From Hathewaya histolytica (GTDB taxonomy: Bacteria; Bacillota; Clostridia; Clostridiales; Clostridiaceae), in assembly GCF_901482605.1 (NCBI RefSeq), contig NZ_LR590481.1, positions 1,116,001 through 1,180,000 of the forward strand: 64,000 nt of DNA, in the 5' to 3' direction. The notes beneath the pieces were generated by a model. That model saw only the letters and a program-made list of their open reading frames with translations, ran no database searches and was not told the origin of the DNA. The translations under genes were made by a program, and so were the position numbers. The stretch's first letter is position 1. Every line of letters begins with the position of its first letter. Shown here piece by piece: positions 43,619 through 53,392 of this stretch.

Positions 43619-44385
43619 TAAGAGGTCTATATACTGCAGTATCAGGGCTTGTTGTAGGAGAAGCTAAGCAAGGGATAATTACTAACAATCTTGCAAATGC
43701 TAATACCATAGGATTCAAAAATGATAACTTATCAGTTAAAAATTTTGGCGATGTTATGCTTTATAATTATGATAAAAGATTAGGAAATAATAATATTAAA
43801 AATAATATAGGCGAATTAAGTAAAGGTAGTGCAATTGATGAGGTAAACACACATTTTACACAAGGAATTTTACAAAATACAGATAAGGAAACAGACTTTG
43901 CTATAGAGGGAAGAGGATTTTTTACTGTGGCTAGGAACGGAAAGCAGTATTATACTAGGGATGGTAAGTTTAATATTAATATGGAAGGATATCTGGTGAA
44001 TTCTACAGGGGACTTAGTTCAAGGTACTGATCTTTATAGTGGTAATATTTCACCTATATATATAGGCGATGGAAAAGTATCTGCAAATTCTAATGGTAAT
44101 ATACAAGTAAATGGAGTAGAAAGATTTAAATTAAATGTGGTTGATTTCCCTAACTACAATTCCTTAAAAAAAGTAGGAGATAACCTATATGAAGGAAATA
44201 ATGCTCAAATCGCACAAAACTATAATGTAAGACATAAGGCTATTGAAAAATCTAATGTAAATGTAATGACAGAAACTGTTGAAATGTTACAAAATATGAG
44301 AAGTTTTGAAAGTAATCAAAAATTAGTACAAGTATTTGATGAGACTTTGGGTAAGGCCGTAAATGAATTAGGTTCTATAAGATAA
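43615..44385 (+). CDS. flgF: Flagellar hook-basal body protein FlgF/FlgG family (FlhO-like)
   Basis: A 256-residue rod protein. The N terminus IRGLYTAVSGLVVGEAKQGI, followed by TNNLANANTIGFK, and the C-terminal end (SNVNVMTETVEMLQNMRSFE) are family signatures, with GRGFFTVARNGKQYYTRDGK in the middle. Two such genes in tandem near the operon end match Bacillus flhO-flhP, encoding distal rod parts. FlgF versus FlgG cannot be cleanly separated here; the first is called FlgF by order. Confidence 0.88.
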   Translation: MIRGLYTAVSGLVVGEAKQGIITNNLANANTIGFKNDNLSVKNFGDVMLYNYDKRLGNNNIKNNIGELSKGSAIDEVNTHFTQGILQNTDKETDFAIEGRGFFTVARNGKQYYTRDGKFNINMEGYLVNSTGDLVQGTDLYSGNISPIYIGDGKVSANSNGNIQVNGVERFKLNVVDFPNYNSLKKVGDNLYEGNNAQIAQNYNVRHKAIEKSNVNVMTETVEMLQNMRSFESNQKLVQVFDETLGKAVNELGSIR

Positions 44386-44405
44386 AGTAGATAGGGGCGA
44401 ATTTT

Positions 44406-45197
44406 ATGAATAGACTTATGTGGACGAGTAAAGGTGCTATGGTAGCACAACAAGAGAAATTGGATAGTATATCTAATAATCTTGCTAATATTGAAACTAA
44501 TGGATATAAAAAAGTAAATGTTTCTTTTTCAGATCTTTTAGGTGAGTCTTTAGATAGGAGAGGTTACCCTAAAATAGATAGAGAAAATGTTAATCTTCAA
44601 CATAATACTGGTGTAAAGACTAGTAGATGGATTAGAGATAATTCTCAAGGTTCTCTTCTTCAAACAGGGAGATCAGGAGATTTAGCAATCGATGGAGAGG
44701 GGTATTTTCAAATAACACTTAAAGATGGAAGTAAGGGATATACTAGAGATGGCGCTTTAAATATAGATAGGAATGGAGACCTTGTGGATAAAAACGGTAA
44801 TTATTTAGATATAATGAATAATGGTAGAATAGTTAGACTAAGTGATTTAAATTTAAATCATAATTCTCAAGATCTATATGTGGGAGAACATGGGGAAGTA
44901 AACATAAGACGTGGAGATGAGTTTACCTATATAGGAAATTTGCAAGTAAATAAGTTTATAGGGGATGAAGCTTTAATATCTAAGGGCAATAACGTATATG
45001 TAAGAAATACAGGATCTACAATGATAGCAGCAGACAATTTCTCTATACACCAAGGATATTTAGAACAGTCTAATGTAGAGATAGGAGACGAGGTTACTGA
45101 ATTAATTTTAGCGCAAAGAGCATTTCAATTAAGTTCTAATGCCTTAAAAACTAGTGATGAAATGTGGGGAATGGTTAATAACTTAAGGGGAAGATAA
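44406..45197 (+). CDS. flgG: Flagellar distal rod protein FlgG (FlhP-like)
   Basis: 263 residues: NRLMWTSKGAMVAQQEKLDS then NNLANIETNGYKK at the start, GDLAIDGEGYFQITLKDG in the middle, and SNVEIGDEVTELILAQRAFQ with SSNALKTSDEMWGMVN at the end. It is closer to FlgG than its neighbour. It is the last gene of the flgB operon and is followed by a strong bidirectional terminator. Confidence 0.92.
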   Translation: MNRLMWTSKGAMVAQQEKLDSISNNLANIETNGYKKVNVSFSDLLGESLDRRGYPKIDRENVNLQHNTGVKTSRWIRDNSQGSLLQTGRSGDLAIDGEGYFQITLKDGSKGYTRDGALNIDRNGDLVDKNGNYLDIMNNGRIVRLSDLNLNHNSQDLYVGEHGEVNIRRGDEFTYIGNLQVNKFIGDEALISKGNNVYVRNTGSTMIAADNFSIHQGYLEQSNVEIGDEVTELILAQRAFQLSSNALKTSDEMWGMVNNLRGR

Positions 45198-45206
45198 TAT
45201 ATCTAT

Positions 45207-45240
45207 ATAAAAAAACCTTGCGTAATGCAAGGTTTTTTAT
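45207..45240. terminator. Bidirectional terminator between flgG and the pyrophosphatase gene
   Basis: The perfect stem aaaaaaccttgc/gcaaggtttttt with a GTAAT loop gives a T run on either strand. It serves flgG (plus) and the pyrophosphatase gene (minus), which converge here. Confidence 0.92.
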
Positions 45241-45245
45241 ATTAT

Positions 45246-46886
45246 TTATTTTAAATTATTGAAAACTTCAGTAAGCGGTGGTATAACTTGTTTCTTTCTT
45301 GATACTACACCAGGCACATAAGCTGAATCACCTGTAAATTTAACATTGAATGCAGTACCTACTAAGTCTTTATATTTTCCAACAGGAACAACTTCTGAGC
45401 TAGCTTCTAGTATATCAGTAGCTAAAAGAAGTAGAAGGTCATATCTTTGAGACTTAGCCTTATCTTCCATTAAGCTGATTAATTCACCCTTTTTAACTCT
45501 AAATCCATCTAAATCCATAGTAGTTATTTGGGAAACACCAACTTTGAAAGAGTTTAGTGAGAATGTTTTAAAGTCTTGATGGAAGATTTCTTCTGGAGTT
45601 TTCCCATCTAGTGAAGTTCCTGCTTTAAACATTTCTTTTGCAAAATCTTCGGCTTTAATTCCAGCTATAGCACATAATTTATTTAGTATGTCCTTATCTC
45701 TTTCAGTAGTTGTAGGAGATTTTAGAAGTAGTGTATCAGATATTAGGGCACCACTTAAAAGTCCAGCTACTTCTCTAGAAGGAGTAATACCATTCTCAAA
45801 GAATCTTAGAGCAACTATAGAAGAAGTACTTCCTATAATTTCATTTCTAAAATAAACTGGAAGACCAGTTTGAATACCACCTAATCTATGATGATCTAAT
45901 ATCTCTAGAAGTTCAGCATCTTCAAGACCATCTACAGATTGAGAAAGTTCATTATGGTCAACTAAGATAACTTTTTTCTTATTTTTTGATAGTAAATGGT
46001 ATCTTGAGATAAGCCCTAAAACTTTTCCATCTTCATCTAATACAGGATAACTTTTGAACCTAGTTTCTTGCATTTGTTTTTTTACATCTTCTATAAAATC
46101 ATTTTCATTAAAAGATATGATATTTTCTTTAGCCATAACATAATCTACAGGAATACTTTGAGTTATAATTCTAGATGCAGTTAAAGAATCATATGGAGTC
46201 ATAATAATAGAACATCCATTTTCTTTGCATTTTGAAATTATGTTATCACTTACATTATGTTCACCTGTAACTATCATTAAAGAAGCTTTAGACATTGCTA
46301 TTATTTCTTGAGCATCTTCTCTATCACCACAAATTACAACGTCGCCTTCTTCTATAAAGTTCTTTATACTATTTGGTGACATTGCACCTATTAAAATTTT
46401 ACCCTTAATAGAAGTATTTTCATTAATATATAGAGTTTTGCCATTTAAAGTATGTAAAATACTTTCTATAGAAGTATTGCTTTTTGCAAGTATTGAATTA
46501 TCCCAAAGTTTCATATAAGTTGATGCTAAGTTAGAAGAAGATACAACACCCATTAACTTAGAGTTTTCATCAACTACAGGTAGAGTCATTGATCCCTCTT
46601 TTTGCATAATATCCCATGCTTCTTTTAAAGAAACATATGAAGAAATAGTAGGAACTTTATCAATATCTAAATCTGAAATTTGAGGTTTAACTGTGTCTAT
46701 AAACTTTGGTTTTTCTACATTAAAATAGTCTAATATAAATTGAGTCTCTCTACTTACATTTCCTAGTCTTACAGGAATTGCCTCAATATCTCCAGTTTTA
46801 TTTTTAAATTCTGCATATCCAATAGCAGCACAAATAGAATCACTATCAGGATTTTTATGACCTGATATATAAACAAAATCCTTCAT
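45246..46886 (-). CDS. ppaC: Manganese-dependent inorganic pyrophosphatase with CBS and DRTGG domains
   Basis: The 546-residue family II (DHH) pyrophosphatase. Metal-site motifs HKNPDSDS (10-17), VDH (309-311) and DHH (331-333) surround a regulatory insert: a CBS domain (~75-130), DRTGG domain (~140-245) and a second CBS (~250-300), as in the clostridial enzymes controlled by adenine nucleotides. DHHA2 follows. It hydrolyses PPi in the cytosol. The start is preceded on the minus strand by AAAGGAG. A plausible promoter lies at 46965-46993. Confidence 0.95.
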   Translation of the reverse strand: MKDFVYISGHKNPDSDSICAAIGYAEFKNKTGDIEAIPVRLGNVSRETQFILDYFNVEKPKFIDTVKPQISDLDIDKVPTISSYVSLKEAWDIMQKEGSMTLPVVDENSKLMGVVSSSNLASTYMKLWDNSILAKSNTSIESILHTLNGKTLYINENTSIKGKILIGAMSPNSIKNFIEEGDVVICGDREDAQEIIAMSKASLMIVTGEHNVSDNIISKCKENGCSIIMTPYDSLTASRIITQSIPVDYVMAKENIISFNENDFIEDVKKQMQETRFKSYPVLDEDGKVLGLISRYHLLSKNKKKVILVDHNELSQSVDGLEDAELLEILDHHRLGGIQTGLPVYFRNEIIGSTSSIVALRFFENGITPSREVAGLLSGALISDTLLLKSPTTTERDKDILNKLCAIAGIKAEDFAKEMFKAGTSLDGKTPEEIFHQDFKTFSLNSFKVGVSQITTMDLDGFRVKKGELISLMEDKAKSQRYDLLLLLATDILEASSEVVPVGKYKDLVGTAFNVKFTGDSAYVPGVVSRKKQVIPPLTEVFNNLK

Positions 46887-46964
46887 TTTAAAACTCCTTT
46901 TATATTTTATCTTTGATTATTTTACATTAATTTTTTAGAATAATATTTATCATTTAACAAATAT

Positions 46965-46993
46965 ATTTTAATAGTTAAATTACTTTATGTAAA
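46965..46993 (-). promoter_or_regulatory. Putative sigma-A promoter of ppaC
   Basis: On the minus strand, TTTACA (46993-46988), 17 bases, TAAAAT (46970-46965): one mismatch to each consensus box. It lies 79 bases before the start codon. Confidence 0.5.
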
Positions 46994-47097
46994 GCCTTCT
47001 TTAAAAAAATTTCCCTTATAGTTATTTTATCTCATAAGCTTAAGATGTGTTACATATATATTTATAGAATTAAAAATTAATGAAGGGGGGAACTTTT

Positions 47098-49665
47098 TTG
47101 TTAAAGGAAAGTTTATATGAAAATAAAAAGGAAGAGCTAGGATTAACAGAGGGAGAAGCTAAGAAAAGATTACAAAAATATGGTCTTAATATTATTGAAA
47201 ATAAGAGAAGTGTTTCAGCTGTAAAAATATTTTTGTCTCAATTTAATGACTTTATAATATGGGTATTGATACTCGCTACAATTATTTCAGGAGTTATGGG
47301 AGATAAGGCAGATGCTATTACTATAATTATTATAGTAATTATGAATGCTATTTTAGGTTTTATACAAGAGTATAAAACAGAGAAATCTTTAGAGGCATTA
47401 AAGGCATTGGCATCACCTACAGCTAAAGTAATGAGAGATGGAAAAATTAAGGTTATTAATGCTGAGAACCTTGTCCCAGGAGATTTATTGGTTTTAGAGG
47501 CAGGTGATAGGGTGCCAGGTGATAGTATAATAATAAATTCTTCTAATTGTCTTGTGGATGAATCTCTTTTAACCGGAGAATCTGTGGGGGTAGAAAAGAG
47601 CTCAAAAAAAAGTCATAATGAAATTTTTATGGGTACTACCATACTAAGGGGACATGCTAAAGCTAAGGTAATGTTAACTGGTATGGATACAGAAATGGGT
47701 AAAATTGCAGATATGCTTCATAATATAGAGACAGAGCGTTCTCCTCTTAAAGAGAAATTAGACTCTCTAGGAAAAATATTAGTTATAATGTGTGGTGTGA
47801 TTTGTGTAGTTGTAACTGGCCTTGGAATTATGAGAGGACAGAATATGGGGGATATGTTTTTACTTGGGGTAAGTCTTGCTGTTGCTGCAATTCCAGAAGG
47901 GCTAGCAGCTATAGTAACCATATCTCTTGCCATGGGTGTTTCCAGAATGTTAAAGAGGAATGCTTTAGTTAGAAAACTACCTGCAGTAGAGACATTAGGA
48001 TGTACTAATGTAATATGTAGTGATAAAACGGGGACTTTAACTCAAAATAATATGACTGTAAAAGAAATCTATTATAATAATAGAACTTTTACTGGAGATT
48101 TTCATAAGGACTCATCTTTAAGCTTAATCAAAAAGGCTTTTACATATTGTAATGATTGTAATTACGATTTTAAAGAGAAAAGCCTAGAAAAATCTCTATT
48201 TGGAGATCCTACAGAAACAGCTTTAATAAAAGCCTTTTTTAAAGAGGGGAGGGAAATTAAAGATTATGCAGATCGAGGGGTTAGAACTTATGAAATTCCT
48301 TTTGATTCTACAAGAAAAATGATGTCTGTTGTATTTAAAGAAGGAAATAAGGAAACTGCCTATATAAAAGGTGCTCCAGAAAGAATAATCAATAGGTGTA
48401 GATATATTCTGGTTAATGGAGAGAAAGTATTGTTTCAAGGGAAATATAAAGAGGAAGTTTTAAATAATATAGAAAAGATGTCTAGAAAAGCTCTAAGGTG
48501 TATAGCTGCAGCTTATAAAGATACTGGAGTTACAAGAAATAGCTCCATGGAAGAAGATATGGTGTTTTTAGGTGTTGCGGGAATTATAGATCCCCCAAGG
48601 AAGGAAGCAAAAAGTGCTGTTCTAAAATGTAGAATGGCTGGAATAAAAGTTGTTATGATAACTGGAGATCATAAAAATACAGCTTATGCTATTGGCCGTG
48701 AATTGGATATTTGTGATTCAGAAAAACAAGTTATAACTGGTGAAGAACTAGACAAGTTAAGCGATAAAGAACTTGGAAAAATTTTAAATAATCTAAGAAT
48801 CTTTGCTCGTGTAAGTCCTAAACACAAATTAAGAATAGTTAAAGCTTTTAAGAAGAAGGATTGTATTGTATCTATGACAGGAGATGGAGTAAATGATGCA
48901 CCTGCTGTAAAAGAGGCAGATATAGGGGTAGCAATGGGTATATCAGGAACAGATGTAACTAAAGAGGCTTCTTCTATGATTTTATTGGATGATAATTTTT
49001 CAACTATAGTGTCTGCAGTGGAAGAAGGAAGAATCATCTATGACAATATTAGAAAGTTTATAAGGTATCTCTTATCGTGTAATTTAGGAGAAGTACTTAC
49101 AATGTTTTTAGCATCTATACTATATTTACCCTCTCCACTTTTACCTATACAAATTTTATTCGTAAATTTAGCTACAGATGGACTACCAGCTATAGCGTTA
49201 GGAGTAGACCCAGCTGATAGTGATATTATGATGAATAAACCAAGACATAAGAATGAAAGTATATTTTCAAGAGGACTTAGGGAAAAAATATTAATAAGAG
49301 GGTCTTTAATAGGAATTTGTACTGTACTTGCATTTATGGCAGGAAATTATTACAATATGGATATTAAAGTGTGCAGGACATTGGCTCTAAGTACTTTAAT
49401 CTTATCACAATTATTACATGTATTTGAATGTCGTTCAGAAAGACACTCTGTATTCCATATAAATTTATTTTCGAATTTATACTTAGTAGGAGCTGTTTTA
49501 GTGTCTATAGGAATGCTTTTAAGTATTTTATATGTTCCTTTCCTTCAAAGTATATTCCATACAGTAGCTTTAAATTTAGGGGAATGGGCAATTGTAATTT
49601 TCTTTTCAGGTGTAATTTTCCTTATAAATAGCTTATATCTTTATGCAAGAGATATGAAAAAATAA
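47098..49665 (+). CDS. P-type (P2A) calcium-transporting ATPase
   Basis: 855 residues, SERCA/PMR1-like. TGES (~159), the PEGL kink in M4 (266-269), the phosphorylation site DKTGTLT (Asp309), GDGVNDAP hinge, M5 CNLGEVLTMF and M6 NLATDGLPA. The Asn/Glu of M5 and Asn/Thr/Asp of M6 that bind calcium in SERCA are retained. Start TTG at 47098 with GGGGGG 7 bases before; the in-frame ATG at 47080 lies ahead of that site. It probably exports Ca2+; another cation (Mn) is possible. The neighbour on the minus strand is divergent ppaC. Confidence 0.93.
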   Translation: MLKESLYENKKEELGLTEGEAKKRLQKYGLNIIENKRSVSAVKIFLSQFNDFIIWVLILATIISGVMGDKADAITIIIIVIMNAILGFIQEYKTEKSLEALKALASPTAKVMRDGKIKVINAENLVPGDLLVLEAGDRVPGDSIIINSSNCLVDESLLTGESVGVEKSSKKSHNEIFMGTTILRGHAKAKVMLTGMDTEMGKIADMLHNIETERSPLKEKLDSLGKILVIMCGVICVVVTGLGIMRGQNMGDMFLLGVSLAVAAIPEGLAAIVTISLAMGVSRMLKRNALVRKLPAVETLGCTNVICSDKTGTLTQNNMTVKEIYYNNRTFTGDFHKDSSLSLIKKAFTYCNDCNYDFKEKSLEKSLFGDPTETALIKAFFKEGREIKDYADRGVRTYEIPFDSTRKMMSVVFKEGNKETAYIKGAPERIINRCRYILVNGEKVLFQGKYKEEVLNNIEKMSRKALRCIAAAYKDTGVTRNSSMEEDMVFLGVAGIIDPPRKEAKSAVLKCRMAGIKVVMITGDHKNTAYAIGRELDICDSEKQVITGEELDKLSDKELGKILNNLRIFARVSPKHKLRIVKAFKKKDCIVSMTGDGVNDAPAVKEADIGVAMGISGTDVTKEASSMILLDDNFSTIVSAVEEGRIIYDNIRKFIRYLLSCNLGEVLTMFLASILYLPSPLLPIQILFVNLATDGLPAIALGVDPADSDIMMNKPRHKNESIFSRGLREKILIRGSLIGICTVLAFMAGNYYNMDIKVCRTLALSTLILSQLLHVFECRSERHSVFHINLFSNLYLVGAVLVSIGMLLSILYVPFLQSIFHTVALNLGEWAIVIFFSGVIFLINSLYLYARDMKK

Positions 49666-49666
49666 T

Positions 49667-49704
49667 AAATAAGGCTATATGAGTTTTCTCATATAGCCTT
49701 ATTT
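49667..49704. terminator. Bidirectional terminator between the Ca-ATPase and the unknown minus-strand gene
   Basis: A perfect 17-bp stem around a TTTT loop (aaataaggctatatgag with its complement). The right arm overlaps the stop of the minus-strand gene. Tails are A/T rich on both sides. Confidence 0.9.
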
Positions 49705-50115
49705 AAATCTCCTGTTTGGATTTACTCGATGAACTTTAATATTCTCAGCACCTTCTACAGGGATTAAGAACTTTTTAGTAGTATTATTTCTTATATTAAG
49801 AACTTCAATGCTTTCTCTATTCTCTTTTCCTTTTTTACCCTTTAACCCTTGAACTAAAACTGAATGTCCTTGAAGAATATTTATAAAACTAACTTTTTTA
49901 AACCAACGTTTTTTCTTATAAGTACAATGAACTATATTTTTACTTCCTTCAGGTTTTATTAAGAGGGTAGCTGTAAGTTTATGTAAAATCCATAAAAAAG
50001 ATTTTTCTTCAACTTTTATAGATAGGACCTTTCCTTGAACCTGAGTTATTCTATCACTATTTTTTTCAAAAAAAACTTCAGCAGACTTTTTTCTAAAACT
50101 GTCTTTGAATCCCAT
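49699..50115 (-). CDS. Hypothetical protein, basic, 138 residues
   Basis: I do not recognise the family. It is strongly basic (many Lys/Arg), with a central beta-rich stretch (ITQVQGKVLSIKVEEKSFLW; LTATLLIKPEGSKNIVHCTY; GHSVLVQGLKG) that could be an OB-fold-like barrel, and no signal peptide or TM. The minus-strand ribosome site AAAGGAG precedes the ATG. The neighbours (Ca-ATPase, deoC) give no functional hint. It is flanked by a terminator and a promoter region, so it is monocistronic. Confidence 0.75.
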   Translation of the reverse strand: MGFKDSFRKKSAEVFFEKNSDRITQVQGKVLSIKVEEKSFLWILHKLTATLLIKPEGSKNIVHCTYKKKRWFKKVSFINILQGHSVLVQGLKGKKGKENRESIEVLNIRNNTTKKFLIPVEGAENIKVHRVNPNRRFK

Positions 50116-50317
50116 ATATTAAAACTCCTTTACTTTATACTCTTTATTATTTTACATAAAATTCATAATAAAGGGACTAAAATTATTATATATTAACTTA
50201 AGTTATATAACAAGGGTTTGTAAGTAGTTTATATATAATATATTTATCTTTATTCTGTTATAATATTAATTATAATAACCAATTACTAATATTAATATTA
50301 TTATAGGAGGAAATAAA

Positions 50318-50974
50318 GTGGATAAAACTAGCGTAAGTAGTATGATAGACCATACACTTTTAAAAGGAGATTGTACTAAAGAAGAAGTAGAGAATATTTG
50401 CATGGAAGCAATAAAGTATAAATTTGCATCAGTTTGTATAAACCCATCTTTTGTTATGTTATGTAGTGAATTACTTAAAGATACAGAGGTTAAAGTTTGC
50501 ACTGTTATAGGTTTTCCTTTAGGTTCTAACAGTACATATACTAAGGTATTTGAAGCAAAAGATGCTGTTTTAAATGGAGCAGAAGAAATTGATATGGTAA
50601 TAAATATAGGTAAGTTAAAAGATAAAGATTATGATTATATTAGAGAAGAAATTAAATCTGTAGTAGAGGCTGTAGAAGGGAAGGCAATTGTTAAGGTTAT
50701 AATTGAAACTTGTTTATTATCTAATGAAGAGAAAGTTATAGCTTGTGAGCTTTCAAAAGAAGCAGGAGCTCATTTTGTTAAGACTTCTACGGGATTTTCA
50801 AAAGGAGGAGCTACAGAAGAAGATATTAAACTAATGAGGGAAACTGTGGGAGATAATATGGGAGTTAAGGCTTCAGGTGGCATAAGGGATTTGAAAACTC
50901 TCTTAAGTATGGTTCAAAATGGGGCAAGTAGAATTGGGGCATCAGCATCAATTAAAATAATAGATGAAATATAA
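50318..50974 (+). CDS. deoC: Deoxyribose-phosphate aldolase
   Basis: A 218-residue class I aldolase cleaving 2-deoxyribose 5-phosphate to glyceraldehyde 3-phosphate and acetaldehyde. DHTLLKGD at the N terminus, Asp92 in [10 protein letters not shown], Schiff-base Lys155 (VKTSTGF) and Lys184 (VKASGGIR) are all present. The GTG start follows AGGAGG by 9 bases. It stands alone, not in a deo operon. The leader is AT-rich with TATAAT at 50259-50264. A terminator follows. Confidence 0.96.
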   Translation: MDKTSVSSMIDHTLLKGDCTKEEVENICMEAIKYKFASVCINPSFVMLCSELLKDTEVKVCTVIGFPLGSNSTYTKVFEAKDAVLNGAEEIDMVINIGKLKDKDYDYIREEIKSVVEAVEGKAIVKVIIETCLLSNEEKVIACELSKEAGAHFVKTSTGFSKGGATEEDIKLMRETVGDNMGVKASGGIRDLKTLLSMVQNGASRIGASASIKIIDEI

Positions 50975-50984
50975 GGGGGAATTT

Positions 50985-51011
50985 AAAGGAGGGAAGTTCC
51001 CTTCTTTTTTT
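50985..51011 (+). terminator. Terminator of deoC
   Basis: The stem aaaggaggga/tcccttcttt (one G-T pair) with an AGT loop runs into a T run. Note that its left arm resembles a ribosome site. Confidence 0.85.
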
Positions 51012-51069
51012 ATGTAGCGAAAAAATGTTTCCTGAATATTTATATATTATGTAAGGGAGGAGGTATTTT

Positions 51070-53367
51070 ATGATAAAGTTACTTAGCTATAAAGATATAT
51101 TTTTTGATTTTGATATAGAGGGAATAGAAATAAGTGATATAGAGTCAAAGGAAATTATGGATTATAAAAATATATATGAGAAGTTAAAAAAGGTTATTAA
51201 TATAAACGAACCTTGTTTTAATATATTTTTGGTAGATGAGGTTTCAGAAGAAAAAATAGAAGATTTAATGGATGTTATTAGGAAAAATTCAACTAAGTCA
51301 AAGGCTAGTGATCTTGCTTATATAAATTATGGAGATGGAGATAAGATTAGGCTAAAAAGTTTTAAATCTGGAAATATTAGAACTGTAGAGAAATACTTAG
51401 AATATATAAAAGAGTTCTATAGTGAATTAATAGTTAAATTCTATAATTCCCCTGATATGAACGAAAAAAATGCTATGCTTGAGAATAGCTTTAAAAAAAG
51501 AAATGAAATTTTAAAATTACTTACTATAAAAGGTGAGGAAAAGGGGTTTAAGATTGTTCATAATGAAGAAGGATTTTCATTTATACCTATAGGTGGTGAG
51601 GAAAGTTTAACAGAAGAAGAATTTGATGCCCTAGATATGGATGAAAAGAACAAGATTTTAAGTTCATTAAAAGAGATGAAGACATATACTAAAACAGTAA
51701 TGAAGGAACTAAAAGATATTGAAGATGGATATTTAGAAGGAATGAAACACTTACTTTCTGAATATTTAACAAATAAGACAGAAGGTTTAAAAAAAGAGTT
51801 TGGTATAAAATTCAGAAAAGATAATAGTGCTATACAGTTTTTGCTAGAAATATCAAGGTGTATAGAACGTGAATTAATAGAAAATATGTCTAAAGACTTT
51901 ACAGATAGTGCTGAAAAGTTTATATCTACAATTTGTAAATATAACATGAGAATTATTACCGAAAATAATAATTCGATTCCTGTTATATATGAAAAATTCC
52001 CTAATTATAAAAATATATTTGGGTATGTACAATATAAAAATAAGAATGATGAGTATATGTCAGAGGTTAATCACATAAGCGTAGGTTCTCTCCTAAAAGC
52101 TAATGGGGGATATTTAATATTAGATGCTAAGAGTATTTTAGAAGAACAAGGTGTTTATTTAGAATTAAAAAAAATATTAAAAGGAAAGAAATTTAAATTT
52201 GAAGAAAGTAAAGGATTACTTAGCTTATTCTCATCTGAAAAATCCAATCTAGAAGAAATACCTGTGGATATAAAGGTAATTTTAGTAGGTTCATATAAAT
52301 ATTTTAATCTTTTTTATAATTATGATGAAGACTTTAGAAAGTTATTTAAAATTCATCTGGAGAGTAATCCTTTAATTAAGATAGATAGTTACTGTAAAGA
52401 AGCAATGCTTAAAAACATGCTACAAATATGTAAGGATTATAGATGTAAACCATTAACTAATAAGGCTATAAAAGAAGTGGCTAGACTTTTTTCCAAGGAA
52501 GCAGAGAAGAGAGATACGTTATATTTTAATCATGAAAAATTAAAAGATATAATGATTTTAAGTTCTACCTACGTAAAAGAAGAGGGAAAAAGGGGGGTAT
52601 CATATGAAGATATAATAAATCTTTACAATAGAGAGAGTTTAATCGAAAAGGAGATAAAGGAACAGTACAAAAATGGTAAAATAATCTTAAAAATAAATGG
52701 AAATAGCATAGGTGAAGCAAATGGTCTTTCGGTGATACAAGGAAGTGGATTAAAATTTGGAAGGCCCATGAGAATTACTTGTACATGCTCTAAAGGGAAA
52801 GGTGAAATTATAGATATACAAAAAGAAAATGATTTAAGTGGAAAGGTTCATAATAAATCTGTAAGCATATTAAAGGGACTTTTGAGTAATCTAATAGGTG
52901 GATATAATAAAATACCTGTAGATTTCAATGTGAGCTTTGAACAAATATATGGCATGGTAGAAGGTGATAGTGCCTCTGTTGCTGAGGCATTAGTTATTAT
53001 ATCCTCATTTTTAAAAATTCCTATAAAACAAAATATAGCAGTTACAGGATCTATAAATCAATTTGGTGATGTTCAACCTGTAGGTGGTATAAATCATAAA
53101 ATAGAAGGTTTTTTTGATACATGTAAGTCTTTAGAGACTATACAAAACAAGGGAGTTCTAATACCTTTAAGAAACACAAATAATATAGTTCTTAAGGAAG
53201 AGATAGAAGAAGAAGTGAGGAAGGGGAATTTTCATATATATGCTATGGAAAATTTACTTGATGCTGTTGAAATAATGTTTCATAAAGAAGAATTCAGAAA
53301 TATAAATATAATAGAAGAAATGGAACGAGAACTTAGGAAGTATACAGGAAAAAGAGATAAAAAATAG
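51070..53367 (+). CDS. Lon-family protease with degenerate AAA P-loop (Lon_2/LonC-like)
   Basis: 765 residues. The C-terminal Lon protease domain is intact: catalytic Ser634 (EGDSAS) and Lys677 (VGGINHK), 43 residues apart as in Lon. The middle has a Walker B-like GGYLILDAKSILEEQ. The expected N-terminal Walker A (usually NIFVVGxxGTGKT in this family) reads NIFLVDEVSEEKIE (51-64): the glycines are missing. ATP dependence is therefore in doubt. There is a predicted coiled-coil insert at ~190-290. No target is known. AGGAGG precedes the ATG; a terminator follows. Confidence 0.85.
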   Translation: MIKLLSYKDIFFDFDIEGIEISDIESKEIMDYKNIYEKLKKVININEPCFNIFLVDEVSEEKIEDLMDVIRKNSTKSKASDLAYINYGDGDKIRLKSFKSGNIRTVEKYLEYIKEFYSELIVKFYNSPDMNEKNAMLENSFKKRNEILKLLTIKGEEKGFKIVHNEEGFSFIPIGGEESLTEEEFDALDMDEKNKILSSLKEMKTYTKTVMKELKDIEDGYLEGMKHLLSEYLTNKTEGLKKEFGIKFRKDNSAIQFLLEISRCIERELIENMSKDFTDSAEKFISTICKYNMRIITENNNSIPVIYEKFPNYKNIFGYVQYKNKNDEYMSEVNHISVGSLLKANGGYLILDAKSILEEQGVYLELKKILKGKKFKFEESKGLLSLFSSEKSNLEEIPVDIKVILVGSYKYFNLFYNYDEDFRKLFKIHLESNPLIKIDSYCKEAMLKNMLQICKDYRCKPLTNKAIKEVARLFSKEAEKRDTLYFNHEKLKDIMILSSTYVKEEGKRGVSYEDIINLYNRESLIEKEIKEQYKNGKIILKINGNSIGEANGLSVIQGSGLKFGRPMRITCTCSKGKGEIIDIQKENDLSGKVHNKSVSILKGLLSNLIGGYNKIPVDFNVSFEQIYGMVEGDSASVAEALVIISSFLKIPIKQNIAVTGSINQFGDVQPVGGINHKIEGFFDTCKSLETIQNKGVLIPLRNTNNIVLKEEIEEEVRKGNFHIYAMENLLDAVEIMFHKEEFRNINIIEEMERELRKYTGKRDKK

Positions 53368-53389
53368 TCCCATGGGGACTATTTTTTAT
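53358..53389. terminator. Bidirectional terminator between the Lon-like gene and ychF
   Basis: The stem aaaaaatagtccc/gggactatttttt has a loop of 3 (ATG). The stop of the Lon-like gene lies within the left arm. It ends both converging transcripts. Confidence 0.88.
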
Positions 53390-53392
53390 TAT

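Noticed and set aside
47718-47972. Short frames on both strands within the Ca-ATPase gene
   Set aside because: They fall in other frames of a complete conserved gene and have no start signals.
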